Shown: in pieces, positions 1 to 7,857 of the stretch
Layout of the letters: every line of letters begins with the position of its first letter
Numbering within the stretch: the first letter of the stretch is position 1
Origin: Lactiplantibacillus herbarum
Lineage (GTDB): Bacteria; Bacillota; Bacilli; Lactobacillales; Lactobacillaceae
Length of the DNA: 34,256 bases
NCBI RefSeq assembly: GCF_001039045.1
Contig: NZ_LFEE01000020.1
Location: 62,074 to 96,329 of the forward strand
Reading direction: 5' to 3'
Program-made: the position numbers and the translations under genes
Notes under the pieces: generated by a model
What the model was told of the DNA's origin: nothing
Database searches by the model: none
The model's input: only the letters and a program-made list of their open reading frames with translations

Positions 1-19
1 GTTAATAGTCGAAACGTGC

Positions 20-124
20 GCCACAAGGCAATTTGTTCCGCTTAACCCGGAATCCGCAATCATTCCAAACCCCGGAATAATCACTGATTCCACGTTAATG
101 CTCGCAAACTAACCGCCTTGTGGC
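20..124 (-). other. Structured inverted-repeat region downstream of budA
   Basis: Directly visible: a 10-bp perfect inverted repeat (GCCACAAGGC at 20-29 and GCCTTGTGGC at 115-124) encloses two 18-nt hairpins with identical arms (GGAAT and ATTCC, 8-nt loops) at 49-66 and 74-91. There is no run of U after it, so it is not an ordinary intrinsic terminator. A short open minus-strand frame runs from about 93 to the window edge and a plus-strand frame ends at 112, but neither is long enough or has a ribosome binding site good enough to call a gene. It may be a 3' RNA structure of the truB-ribF-budA transcript or the leader of a gene beyond the edge. Confidence 0.4.
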
Positions 125-131
125 CCACTCT

Positions 132-845
132 TTACCGTTCCGCCTTATTAATCGCCTTATCAATTACTTCATTATCAAATTGTTCACGCAAGTAGGCTTC
201 GTTGTCAATTGGTAGGTGCACGTGAAAATCAGCAAAATGCTGTACCTTCAAAGTAGCCTTAGCAATTTCAAAATCTAACAAGTGCCCACCGAGCTGATGG
301 TCTTTACTCAAAAAGTGTAAGTGGAAACCACCGACCGTCGCCCCTTGGAACAAATGTGGTGCATAGTAACCAACAATCGTGCCCTCAACGTCAGCTCCAG
401 TAAACTCTGGTTGTTCGGCCGTGGCCGCTACTAACGTTTTATAGGGTTGTTCCTGACGTGGTGCCACCCGTGTCTTAATGTGCTTAAAGGTGCCATCAAT
501 ACGAATCGCAGCAAACACGTTAGTCAGGCGGTAATCACTGATGACTTGTTGCTCAAAATCAGCCTGATTCAATGCGGTCAATTGATCGCTAACATCCGGC
601 TTTTCAAAATGAACTGAAGCAAATGGCAGGGTTTCATCCGCCGCAATTTCACGGATTTGGCCGTCTTGACGCGCCTGATAGGCATGACCATCAACAATGA
701 TGACCTCGCCGTCTAAGCCGTTCAACGTCCCAATCCCGGTATCACCATGCTGCAATAATTCACCAGCCGTGATCGTCCCATCAAACAAACCTGGTACTAA
801 TAGTCCCAAGGTTCCGTGCTGAAAAATCGTATCCGTTACTGCCAT
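132..845 (-). CDS. budA: Alpha-acetolactate decarboxylase
   Basis: Cytosolic enzyme converting 2-acetolactate to acetoin and CO2, which drains pyruvate-derived acetolactate and limits diacetyl formation and acidification. The 237-residue product has the usual family length. The metal-binding signature is visible as H175-L-H177 followed by H188 in a Gly/His-rich segment, matching the three zinc ligands of the Brevibacillus enzyme. No signal peptide is seen. The ATG (843-845) directly abuts the ribF stop (846-848), and its ribosome binding site (GGAGGA, 6-7 nt before the start region) lies inside the ribF 3' end, so translation is probably coupled to ribF. It is the last gene of truB-ribF-budA in this window. 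The symbol aldB is an equally common name. Confidence 0.95.
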   Translation of the reverse strand: MAVTDTIFQHGTLGLLVPGLFDGTITAGELLQHGDTGIGTLNGLDGEVIIVDGHAYQARQDGQIREIAADETLPFASVHFEKPDVSDQLTALNQADFEQQVISDYRLTNVFAAIRIDGTFKHIKTRVAPRQEQPYKTLVAATAEQPEFTGADVEGTIVGYYAPHLFQGATVGGFHLHFLSKDHQLGGHLLDFEIAKATLKVQHFADFHVHLPIDNEAYLREQFDNEVIDKAINKAER

Positions 846-1847
846 CTATGATTCCTCCAAACTATCGACTTGCGTTACATCCAATAATCGTGGTGCGGCA
901 TGAAACGGGTGATCATGATAATAATCACGAGTCGCTTGTTCATCACGTTTCAACTGATCAACGAGTTCATCGGCACCGGCAAACTTCACTTCACCGCGCA
1001 TCCGATGACCCCAACGAACCGTCACGTTACGACCATATAAGTCAGCGTGAAAATCTAACAAATAAATTTCTACTGTCACTGGTCGATTGTCGCCAAATGT
1101 CACATTACGACCAACTGACGCCATTCCCATAACCCACTCGGTTCCAACAAGAACCATCGTGGCGTAAATACCGATACCAGGAACCCGCGTATTGGGACCA
1201 TGAGCCACGTTAGCCGTTGGAAAACCTAGCGTACGACCGCGTGCTTCACCATGAACGACTTCACCAGCAGTCTCATATTGATAGCCTAAGAGCCGGTTAG
1301 CCGTATCGATCTGCCCATCATCTAAAGCCGCACGAATGCGAGTTGAACTGATCTTCTCAGCGTCCAATTCAGCTTTGGGAACTTCAATAATTTCAAACCG
1401 TTCTTGACCATAGTCGTTTAACCGTTGCATGTTGGCAATCTCTGCTGGGCCATAGGTATAATCAAAGCCCGCAACAACCGTTTGCGCATGCAAATCAACG
1501 ATTAGCTCGTCAACGAACGTTTGTGGTGGCAATGCGCCAACTGCCGCATCAAAGTGAAGGACGTATAAGATATCGACACCAAGTTCTGCCATCAACGTCG
1601 TTTTTTGCGCCACCGTTGTTAAGTACCGCACATGGTCTGGATCAGCGTGTTGAAACACAACTGACGGGTGTTGGTCAAAGGTCATGACAGCAAGCTTAGC
1701 GTGTTGCGCTTGAGCAGCCTGGCGAGCTGTTGCGACAACCCGTTGGTGACCACGATGAACCCCATCAAAAAATCCGAGTGCCAACACGATTGGACCGGCA
1801 GGAATCTGACTTGCAACTACCGGGTATTTTAAATTAATCACCTGCAT
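846..1847 (-). CDS. ribF: Bifunctional riboflavin kinase / FAD synthetase
   Basis: Makes FMN from riboflavin and then FAD from FMN. The N-terminal FMN adenylyltransferase domain carries the nucleotidyl-transferase motif GFFDGVHRGH (residues 25-34), a GFDYTYG segment near 127 and ISSTRIR at 166-172. The C-terminal riboflavin kinase domain carries GFPTAN at 208-213. The length of 333 residues is slightly above the roughly 310-320 typical of the family because of a short C-terminal extension. The start ATG (1845-1847) is preceded by AAGGAG and lies 15 nt after the truB stop, the classical truB-ribF arrangement of Firmicutes. Its stop codon touches the budA start. Confidence 0.95.
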   Translation of the reverse strand: MQVINLKYPVVASQIPAGPIVLALGFFDGVHRGHQRVVATARQAAQAQHAKLAVMTFDQHPSVVFQHADPDHVRYLTTVAQKTTLMAELGVDILYVLHFDAAVGALPPQTFVDELIVDLHAQTVVAGFDYTYGPAEIANMQRLNDYGQERFEIIEVPKAELDAEKISSTRIRAALDDGQIDTANRLLGYQYETAGEVVHGEARGRTLGFPTANVAHGPNTRVPGIGIYATMVLVGTEWVMGMASVGRNVTFGDNRPVTVEIYLLDFHADLYGRNVTVRWGHRMRGEVKFAGADELVDQLKRDEQATRDYYHDHPFHAAPRLLDVTQVDSLEES

Positions 1848-1862
1848 GACAAAAGGAACTCC

Positions 1863-2783
1863 TTAATTAATTGCGAACATTTTAAACGCTTTGTACCGCT
1901 GTTCGTCCGTCCGATAACTATATAGACATTTTATGCTGTCTTGATAAACTAACGCAATCATTGTGTCTGCATCAGGGTCACTTTGTTGACCTTCTGCTGT
2001 CGTAATGAAGGCCCCGTTTTTAACCCGTTGCCACTGTTCATCCGTCAAAACAACTTGTGGATAGTGGCTAAGCGCCTTGTCAATTGGGGATAGCAAGTCA
2101 CCTGCAGTACCCAATTCAGCGTGCGCCGCAATCTCTTCAAAAGTCACCGTTTCATCAAGTGTAAAACCACCACTCTTTAGACGAGTCAAATCACTCATCA
2201 CTGCGGGTACACCTAATTGACGGCCGAAATCAACAGCGAGTGTTCGGACATAAGTCCCTTTGCTACATGCAACCGTAAAGTAGATGGTTTGCGTCTGCGT
2301 TTCAGGATCATACGTAGCTGCTTGGCGTTGTTCAAAGCTCGCAATGGTAATATGCCGCGTAGGCCGTTCAACAGTCTCACCGTGACGCGCATAATCGTAA
2401 AGCCGCCGACCATTCACCTTGACCGCTGAAAACATTGGTGGAATTTGCGTAATCTCCCCGGTCATTTTAGCCAACGTCGCGTCAATCTCCTCATCGCTGA
2501 ATGGTTTAGTGATCGCCTGACGTTCAACTTCTTCGCCATCCAAATCCTCAGTCGTTGTGGCAAATCCCAGCGTAATACTTCCTTGGTATTCTTTACCAGA
2601 AGCCACTAAGAATTGAACCACCTTTGTCGCATTGCCGATACAGATCGGTAGCACACCATCGACGTTTGGATCCAACGTACCAGAATGGCCGACCTTACGG
2701 GTTTGATATAGGCGTCTAATTTTTGCGACACAGTCAAAACTGGTCATGCCGCGGGGTTTATATAATGGTAGAATTCCGTTCAA
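1863..2783 (-). CDS. truB: tRNA pseudouridine(55) synthase TruB
   Basis: Isomerises U55 in the T-loop of most tRNAs. The catalytic aspartate is D38 in the conserved GTLDP motif, followed by the family's GVLPICIGNATK segment; KVNGRRLYDYAR and the KGTYVRTLA segment in the second half also fit TruB. The 306 residues are normal for Gram-positive TruB. The start codon is TTG (2781-2783), supported by an AAGGAG at a spacing of about 9 nt; no in-frame ATG with a comparable site is nearby. It is the first gene of truB-ribF-budA, with a candidate promoter about 150 nt upstream. Confidence 0.95.
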   Translation of the reverse strand: MNGILPLYKPRGMTSFDCVAKIRRLYQTRKVGHSGTLDPNVDGVLPICIGNATKVVQFLVASGKEYQGSITLGFATTTEDLDGEEVERQAITKPFSDEEIDATLAKMTGEITQIPPMFSAVKVNGRRLYDYARHGETVERPTRHITIASFEQRQAATYDPETQTQTIYFTVACSKGTYVRTLAVDFGRQLGVPAVMSDLTRLKSGGFTLDETVTFEEIAAHAELGTAGDLLSPIDKALSHYPQVVLTDEQWQRVKNGAFITTAEGQQSDPDADTMIALVYQDSIKCLYSYRTDEQRYKAFKMFAIN

Positions 2784-2912
2784 GATAAAAAACTCCTTAT
2801 GACTCGTTATTAATCATATCAAGATAAAATATGATTGCTTTTTTATTAATGAAGACACATCAACAACTTGCTAGCTATAGCTTAACAGTTCTGTGTCAGA
2901 TTGACTTTTTAA

Positions 2913-2960
2913 AAGTTTACAAACTTAATTTAGTATACCACAACGGTCTATATGTAAGCG
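2913..2960 (-). promoter_or_regulatory. Candidate truB promoter with overlapping palindrome
   Basis: On the minus strand an extended -10, TGGTATACT (2932-2940), stands out; the -35 region 17 bp upstream (2955-2960, CGCTTA) is poor, as is common with extended -10 promoters. Immediately downstream, at the expected transcription start, lies the palindrome AAGTTT-GT-AAACTT (2913-2926), placed where a repressor operator or a 5' hairpin could act. The leader to truB would be about 140 nt. The promoter call is by inspection only. Confidence 0.5.
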
Positions 2961-2970
2961 GATTAACCAC

Positions 2971-2999
2971 AAAACGCGTCGCTAACCGCGACGTGTTTG
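2971..2999 (-). terminator. Probable terminator of the aromatic operon
   Basis: An 11-bp stem with one G-U pair (arms at 2972-2982 and 2988-2998, 5-nt loop, core GCGACGCG) is followed on the minus strand by TTTT. It lies between aroK and the truB promoter, where the aromatic operon would have to end. The U tract is short, so efficiency is uncertain. Confidence 0.5.
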
Positions 3000-3055
3000 A
3001 GTTACTGCTATGTTGAATCTATATTGCCTCTCAGTTTTCCTTTAAAATCATTCAA

Positions 3056-3199
3056 TTACTGATAATGTAAAATTTGAAACTGTTTTCGTTTTCGCCTGCG
3101 GTAGCCAGCATGATAATTACAATAGTAGTACGCTTTAGCAGTTAGCAGAGTGCCGAATGAAACAATAATAATAGTTATCGCTATATCAGTAACTTTAAA
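3056..3199 (-). other. Possible small membrane-protein frame without a normal start
   Basis: A 47-codon frame just after aroK would encode a hydrophobic stretch rich in Ile/Val/Leu followed by a basic tail containing RRRKRK, which is the pattern of a small single-span membrane protein. It has no ATG, GTG or TTG start near its 5' end and no ribosome binding site, so it may be a relic or chance. The rest of the 2784-3213 gap shows only the truB promoter and the two hairpins listed separately. Confidence 0.2.
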
Positions 3200-3202
3200 T
3201 TA

Positions 3203-3227
3203 TTCTGCAACTTTCAGCCTTGCAGAA
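3203..3227 (-). terminator. Weak hairpin at the end of aroK
   Basis: The arms TTCTGCAA and TTGCAGAA (3220-3227 and 3203-3210) form an 8-bp perfect stem whose loop contains the aroK stop codon. The tail is only UAAUUU, so it may stabilise the 3' end rather than terminate; the stronger candidate is at 2971-2999. Confidence 0.35.
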
Positions 3228-3735
3228 CCCGTTGTGCCGTGGATAACCACGTTTTAATTTGACGGACAATCTCAACCGGTGTTAACCGATCCGTTGGGAT
3301 GATCAAATCTGCCGCAGCAGCGTACTGCCGATTGCGTTGCTGTTTTAAGGCTAGCAAAACATTTTCGTCCAACTCATTGACCAGCGGCCGACTGGCATCA
3401 TGTTGAACTCGTCGCAAGATAGTCTGGTCGTTAGCTGCTAACCAAATAACTGGAACTGAACTCGACATCAGCAGCTTCGCATTTACAGCAATCGTAGGTG
3501 TGCCTCCACCAGTTGATAATATTCCGGGAACAGTCATGGCTTGTTCCAAAGTCTGATGTTCTAACTGACGGAAGTAGGTTTCCCCGTGCTTTGCGAATAT
3601 ACTCGTAATCGGTTGGCCAGCGCGCTGAATAATTAAATCGTCTAAATCCGCATGTTCCGTTGCCAACTTCTGGGCTAATAACCGCCCAACCGTCGTCTTA
3701 CCACTACCCATAAATCCAATTAAAATAGCCTGCAT
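3214..3735 (-). CDS. aroK: Shikimate kinase
   Basis: Phosphorylates shikimate at the 3-hydroxyl with ATP, in the cytosol. The P-loop GFMGSGKT is at residues 7-14, the acidic shikimate/Mg segment DLDD at 30-33, a YFRQLE segment follows (the Arg/Glu shikimate contact), then STGGGTP and the lid Arg-Pro-Leu. I place the start at the ATG at 3733-3735, giving 173 residues, the usual family length; longer frames upstream lie inside tyrA. The start has AGGAGGAA at good spacing and is one nucleotide after the tyrA stop. It is the last recognisable gene of the aromatic operon. Confidence 0.93.
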   Translation of the reverse strand: MQAILIGFMGSGKTTVGRLLAQKLATEHADLDDLIIQRAGQPITSIFAKHGETYFRQLEHQTLEQAMTVPGILSTGGGTPTIAVNAKLLMSSSVPVIWLAANDQTILRRVQHDASRPLVNELDENVLLALKQQRNRQYAAAADLIIPTDRLTPVEIVRQIKTWLSTAQRVLQG

Positions 3736-3736
3736 C

Positions 3737-4834
3737 TTAATTCCTCCTGACAATCTGGTAACCTGCCGTCTGCAATAATGTAGCTGCCTGCTCTTGAGCA
3801 GCTGCATCACCAAACGTTAGCTGCAATACGCCGTCAATTTCTTCACGGATTTCTAAAATATGAATATTAACTAAACTCAAATTGGCCGCGGCTAAACGTT
3901 GTGTCACGTCCGCTAATGCCCCAACTTGATCTGGCACGTTTAAAAACAAATCAAAGAAGTTCGGTAAGCTTCCCAATTGATCAGGTCCGAGATGATCACG
4001 AGTCACCTTGGCCGTTGTAAAAAATTGGTTAATCGTTACTTGATCTTGCACGCTAATAGCATGCTGAATATGGATCAGTTCATCTATATAGTCCTGCAGT
4101 TGACTGGTTATTAATTCAGCATTGCCCGTTAAAATAGCTGTCCATATGGTTGGATCCGAACTCGCAATCCGCGTAATACTCTTGAATCCTCCCGCTGCCA
4201 ATCGTAATCCTAGGGGCGAATCATCCAGTGCTACCTTTGTCTGATTGACTAGCGCGGCAGCAACCACGTGTGGTAAATGGCTGAGCTGACCGACGATACG
4301 ATCATGTTGTTTAGGGGTAACTGTCAGCCACTTGACTCGCGTCGCCCGCAGTAAGTCTTGTAACTGGCTAACGGCTGTCGGACTGGCTAGACCCGGTACT
4401 AAGAAATAGAAGGCATTTTCAAACAGGTCAGCGCGGCCAGCCGTAACCCCTGATTTGTGGGACCCGGCCATCGGGTGACCCCCGACAAACGTAATCCCGC
4501 TCTGTTGCAGCGGTCGTGCCGCTTCTAGGATGGTTTGCTTAGTGCTGCCAACATCCGTAACAATCACATGCGGTTGTAACGAACACGTTGCTAATAAGTT
4601 TAAATCAGCCGTGATGACACTGACTGGTCCTGCCAAGATAATCACGTCCGCCTGCTCAGCACTAGTCGTAAAATCTTGACTGATTTCGTCGATAATTCCT
4701 TGCTGGCACGCATAGCTCAAACTAGCATCATCAATGTCTTGACCAATAATAACCGCCGTCGAATCAGCTTGTTTAACCGCTAATGCTAGTGAACTGCCAA
4801 TCAGCCCCAGACCCTTAATCAGTACTCTCGTCAT
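3737..4834 (-). CDS. tyrA: Prephenate dehydrogenase with C-terminal ACT domain
   Basis: Oxidatively decarboxylates prephenate to 4-hydroxyphenylpyruvate, the Tyr branch. The Rossmann nucleotide-binding motif GLGLIGSS is at residues 8-15 and the substrate-site motif HPMAGS at 120-125. Residues from about 290 to the end have the look of an ACT domain (VPDQVGALADVTQRLA, then NIHILEI), the regulatory module that senses amino acids in this family, so feedback control by tyrosine or a related ligand is likely. The 365 residues are normal for the ACT-containing type. Its ATG overlaps the aroA stop as ATGA, with GGAGGTGA upstream. Confidence 0.93.
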   Translation of the reverse strand: MTRVLIKGLGLIGSSLALAVKQADSTAVIIGQDIDDASLSYACQQGIIDEISQDFTTSAEQADVIILAGPVSVITADLNLLATCSLQPHVIVTDVGSTKQTILEAARPLQQSGITFVGGHPMAGSHKSGVTAGRADLFENAFYFLVPGLASPTAVSQLQDLLRATRVKWLTVTPKQHDRIVGQLSHLPHVVAAALVNQTKVALDDSPLGLRLAAGGFKSITRIASSDPTIWTAILTGNAELITSQLQDYIDELIHIQHAISVQDQVTINQFFTTAKVTRDHLGPDQLGSLPNFFDLFLNVPDQVGALADVTQRLAAANLSLVNIHILEIREEIDGVLQLTFGDAAAQEQAATLLQTAGYQIVRRN

Positions 4835-6141
4835 TTACTCACCTCCGTATTCGCCTGCAACCGCTGCAGATCTTCGAAGAACGTTGGATATGAGATATTT
4901 ATCGCGCTGGCATTTGCTAACGTTACTGGCTCCTGTATACGTAACGCCGCAATCGCCATCATCATCCCAATTCGATGATCTCCATGACTATCTAATTGAG
5001 TGTCCTGAACGTGCCACGGTTCCCGACCATCAATCACAAAACCATCCGGTCGTTCCGTAATCTTAACGCCCAATTTACGTAGTTCCGTGACAATCGTCGC
5101 GATTCGATCCGTTTCCTTAACGCGCAATTCAGCCGCACCACTGATTTCACTGATGCCATCCGCCGTAGCCGCTAATAAGGCAACTAATGGTAATTCGTCG
5201 ATGACGGCTGGAATATCTTGCGCCGTCAGCTTAATTGGCTGTAACTGAGCTGACTGAATCTCAAGGTCACCCGCTGGCTCACCAACTTGAGTACGCTGCC
5301 GAATCGTCACCCGACCACCCATTCGTTCAAGAATCGATAGTAGCCCCGTTCGTGTCGGATTAAGGCCAACATTTGTTAGACACAGCTTCGAACCAGGAAC
5401 GATAGTGGCCGCCGTGATGAAAAAGGCCGCTGAGGATAAGTCCCCCGGAATCGTTATCATTTGCCCTTGTAATTTTGCTGGACTAACAGTAATCGTTCGC
5501 TGATCACTAGCAGTCGTAATCTGGCCACCAAATGCTTGCAGCATCCGTTCCGTATGATCACGAGTGGGCAATTTTTCAATAATCTTACTAGGTCCGTCTG
5601 CTTGTAGCGCAGCGAGAATCAAGGCACTTTTGGCCTGCGCACTGGCGACCGTCATCTGATAATCAATCGCATGCAACGGTTGACCAGTAATCCGCATTGG
5701 TAAGTGTCCCGCAGTTAATGCTACTTGCGCGCCCATCCGCATCAAGGGCTCTTGGACCCGTTCCATTGGGCGTTGACTCAACGAATCATCACCCACTAAA
5801 GTCGTCTCAAAATTCTGTCCAACTAATAAACCAGCCAGTAAACGAGTCGCCGTCCCCGCATTTCCCATATCGAGTGGTTGCTGTGGGCGAACTAACCCGT
5901 TTATGCCACGACCTTCAATGACAACGGTCGTTTCTTGGCGCTGAATAGCCACGCCAAGCGCCCGTAAAGCCGTTAACGTCGACAGACAATCTTCGGCTGG
6001 CAAAAAATGTCGTAGTTCAGTCGTCCCCTGACTAATCGCACCTAAAATCAAACCACGGTGCGATAGACTCTTATCACCAGGAACAGCCAGTGTCCCGTGT
6101 AAGCCATGTTGTGATTGCTGCATTAATTTCATCATCTTCAT
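4831..6141 (-). CDS. aroA: 3-phosphoshikimate 1-carboxyvinyltransferase (EPSP synthase)
   Basis: Joins shikimate-3-phosphate and PEP to give EPSP. Visible signatures are PGDKSLSHR near the N-terminus, GNAGTATR (the PEP/glyphosate loop, with the usual glycine), DELPLVALLAA, RVKETDRI and GDHRIGMMMA near the C-terminus. The start is ambiguous: GTG at 6148-6150 and ATGs at 6147, 6141, 6135 and 6132 are all in frame. The ribosome binding site is AGGTGAT, spanning the preceding stop codon, which favours the ATG at 6139-6141 or one of the next two; I use 6141 (436 residues). It follows the upstream gene without a gap and overlaps tyrA by 4 nt. Confidence 0.93.
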   Translation of the reverse strand: MKMMKLMQQSQHGLHGTLAVPGDKSLSHRGLILGAISQGTTELRHFLPAEDCLSTLTALRALGVAIQRQETTVVIEGRGINGLVRPQQPLDMGNAGTATRLLAGLLVGQNFETTLVGDDSLSQRPMERVQEPLMRMGAQVALTAGHLPMRITGQPLHAIDYQMTVASAQAKSALILAALQADGPSKIIEKLPTRDHTERMLQAFGGQITTASDQRTITVSPAKLQGQMITIPGDLSSAAFFITAATIVPGSKLCLTNVGLNPTRTGLLSILERMGGRVTIRQRTQVGEPAGDLEIQSAQLQPIKLTAQDIPAVIDELPLVALLAATADGISEISGAAELRVKETDRIATIVTELRKLGVKITERPDGFVIDGREPWHVQDTQLDSHGDHRIGMMMAIAALRIQEPVTLANASAINISYPTFFEDLQRLQANTEVSK

Positions 6142-6150
6142 TATCATCAC

Positions 6151-6678
6151 CTAATTAATTTGATAGACACACCAGACCATCGACGGCGTGAGCCGTTTGA
6201 GCACGCGTTCCTGGGTTGTTAACTGAACGTTTCGCTCATTAGTTAAAACGTAAGCCGACTGATTCTTCTGATAGTCTTGATACGCCAAATATTTGCTTGC
6301 CACCGTCTGAACGGTCACATGACCCACAATCCGTGATAACAATTGGGCCGTAGCCGCGTGGGTATAGCCAATCCGATTGTCAGCATCTAATCGCTGAACG
6401 ACCACCAGTGGATCAAGTTTAGTCATAAAACAAGTTATTAACGTCAATTGTTCGAGTAAAGCGTAGTGCAGGTCGCCCCAACTCGCATGTAGCACCGTGG
6501 ATTTAAACGCCGCCGGAATTAGCAAGTAATCACCCGGATAGCACGCTAGCTCTGCCAGCAGCGCTTCAAAACTAGGGTGACCGCTTATTTCCGCTAGACC
6601 GTCACAATAACGTCGATTATATTCACGAGCCGCCGCATAGCTATCCGTTGCCGCTGGCCCTAACGTGTGAATTTTCAT
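6151..6678 (-). CDS. Degenerate prephenate-dehydratase-like protein
   Basis: A 175-residue protein that I align by eye to the prephenate dehydratase domain of PheA across its whole length: LGPAATDSYAAAREY matches the N-terminal LGPxGTxSxxAA motif, a PGDYLLIP segment matches the ADYAVVPIENT region, and GYTHAATAQL matches YSHPQ. The residues that define catalysis are missing: the PIENT motif reads PAAFK, and the essential Thr-Arg-Phe near the C-terminus is replaced around MVW. It is therefore probably not a working dehydratase; a binding/regulatory role or a changed reaction (compare the BacA prephenate decarboxylases) are options. It sits between aroC (9 nt gap, AGGAGG overlapping the aroC stop) and aroA in the operon. 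Confidence 0.7.
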   Translation of the reverse strand: MKIHTLGPAATDSYAAAREYNRRYCDGLAEISGHPSFEALLAELACYPGDYLLIPAAFKSTVLHASWGDLHYALLEQLTLITCFMTKLDPLVVVQRLDADNRIGYTHAATAQLLSRIVGHVTVQTVASKYLAYQDYQKNQSAYVLTNERNVQLTTQERVLKRLTPSMVWCVYQIN

Positions 6679-6687
6679 TTGGGCCTC

Positions 6688-7857
6688 CTAGTAGCGCCGT
6701 AACTCCTCACGGTAAACCGCTAGACTTTGCTGTAATCGGGGTAAATTACTCCCGTCAAACGTGGCAGTTAAAGCCTTCACGAGCTCAATCGCTACGACAC
6801 TCTCAATAACGATGGATGCTGGCACAATCGCCGTCGTGTCGGAACGTTCAACGCTCGCTTTTTTGCTGACTTTCGTGGCAATGTCAACACTTTGAAGTGG
6901 CTTGTAGAGCGTCGGAATCGGCTTCATCGCAGCTTTGACGACAATCGGCATTCCGTTAGTCATTCCGCCTTCAAAACCACCTAAGTGATTCGTCAGTCTC
7001 GACCAGCCCGTCTGCTCATCCCAACTGATTTCATCCATAACTTCACTGCCGTAGTGGCCGGCTGCCGCAAAACCATCGCCAATTTCCACTCCCTTGATGG
7101 CATTGACACCCATTACCGCGGCAGCCAACTGGCCATCTAACTTCGTATCCCAGTTCGTGTAACTACCGAGACCCGCAGGAACATTTTCAGCTACCACTCG
7201 GATAACCCCGCCCAGCGTATCACCGGCTTTTTTAGTCGCCATAATTAAATCATGAATTGACGTGACTAACTGCTGATCAGGTAACCGTAAGTCATTTTGC
7301 TTAATACGATGCGTCAACTCGGCTACCGTTAATGTTGTATCAATCGTTGCTTGCTGATCGCCAATCTGCTGGACATAACCCACTAATTGAATATCCAATT
7401 GCGCTAACAGTTGTTTACAGATTTGACCGATAGCAACTCGCATCGCCGTTTCACGAGCTGACGACCGTTCTAATACATTTCGAAGATCACGGTGCCCGTA
7501 TTTCATGCCGCCAACCAGGTCAGCGTGACCAGGTCGTGGCCGGGTGACTTGGCGCAACGTATTATTAGCCGTCGCTGGACTGGTTGGATTCATAATTTCG
7601 GCCCAGTGCGCATGGTCGCGATTTTGAATCGTGAGCGCGATTGGCGATCCTAAGGTAACCCCGTGCCGAACACCCCCAGTGATTGTAACCGTATCGTGTT
7701 CAATCTGCTGACGACTGCCACGACCAAAGCCACCCTGCCGTGCTGCCAAACCGTCATTGATATCATCAACATCTAAACTCAGCCCTGCCGGAATACCCGT
7801 TAAGATACTGGTCAATTGAGGGCCGTGAGATTCACCCGCTGTAACGTAATTAATCAT
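6688..7857 (-). CDS. aroC: Chorismate synthase
   Basis: FMN-dependent elimination of phosphate from EPSP to give chorismate, the branch point to Phe, Tyr, Trp and folate. Signatures: TAGESHGP at residues 5-12, the basic GRGSRQQIEHD segment, the RPGHAD motif, SSARETAMR and GDTLGG. I place the start at the ATG at 7855-7857 (389 residues, normal length) because AAGGAGGA lies 9 nt upstream and the protein then begins just before the conserved N-terminus. It overlaps the end of the upstream transporter/chorismate-mutase gene by 8 nt, indicating translational coupling. Confidence 0.95.
   Translation of the reverse strand: MINYVTAGESHGPQLTSILTGIPAGLSLDVDDINDGLAARQGGFGRGSRQQIEHDTVTITGGVRHGVTLGSPIALTIQNRDHAHWAEIMNPTSPATANNTLRQVTRPRPGHADLVGGMKYGHRDLRNVLERSSARETAMRVAIGQICKQLLAQLDIQLVGYVQQIGDQQATIDTTLTVAELTHRIKQNDLRLPDQQLVTSIHDLIMATKKAGDTLGGVIRVVAENVPAGLGSYTNWDTKLDGQLAAAVMGVNAIKGVEIGDGFAAAGHYGSEVMDEISWDEQTGWSRLTNHLGGFEGGMTNGMPIVVKAAMKPIPTLYKPLQSVDIATKVSKKASVERSDTTAIVPASIVIESVVAIELVKALTATFDGSNLPRLQQSLAVYREELRRY

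Noticed and set aside
2-112. Plus-strand frame ending at 112, possible tail of a gene
   Set aside because: Only 36 codons, likely by chance, and its DNA is explained by inverted repeats.
1-131. CIRCE operator or hrcA start at the left edge
   Set aside because: No TTAGCACTC-type inverted repeat is present; the repeats there have another sequence.
2831-3016. 61-codon plus-strand frame upstream of truB
   Set aside because: No ribosome binding site, and it runs through the truB promoter and a terminator hairpin of the opposite strand.
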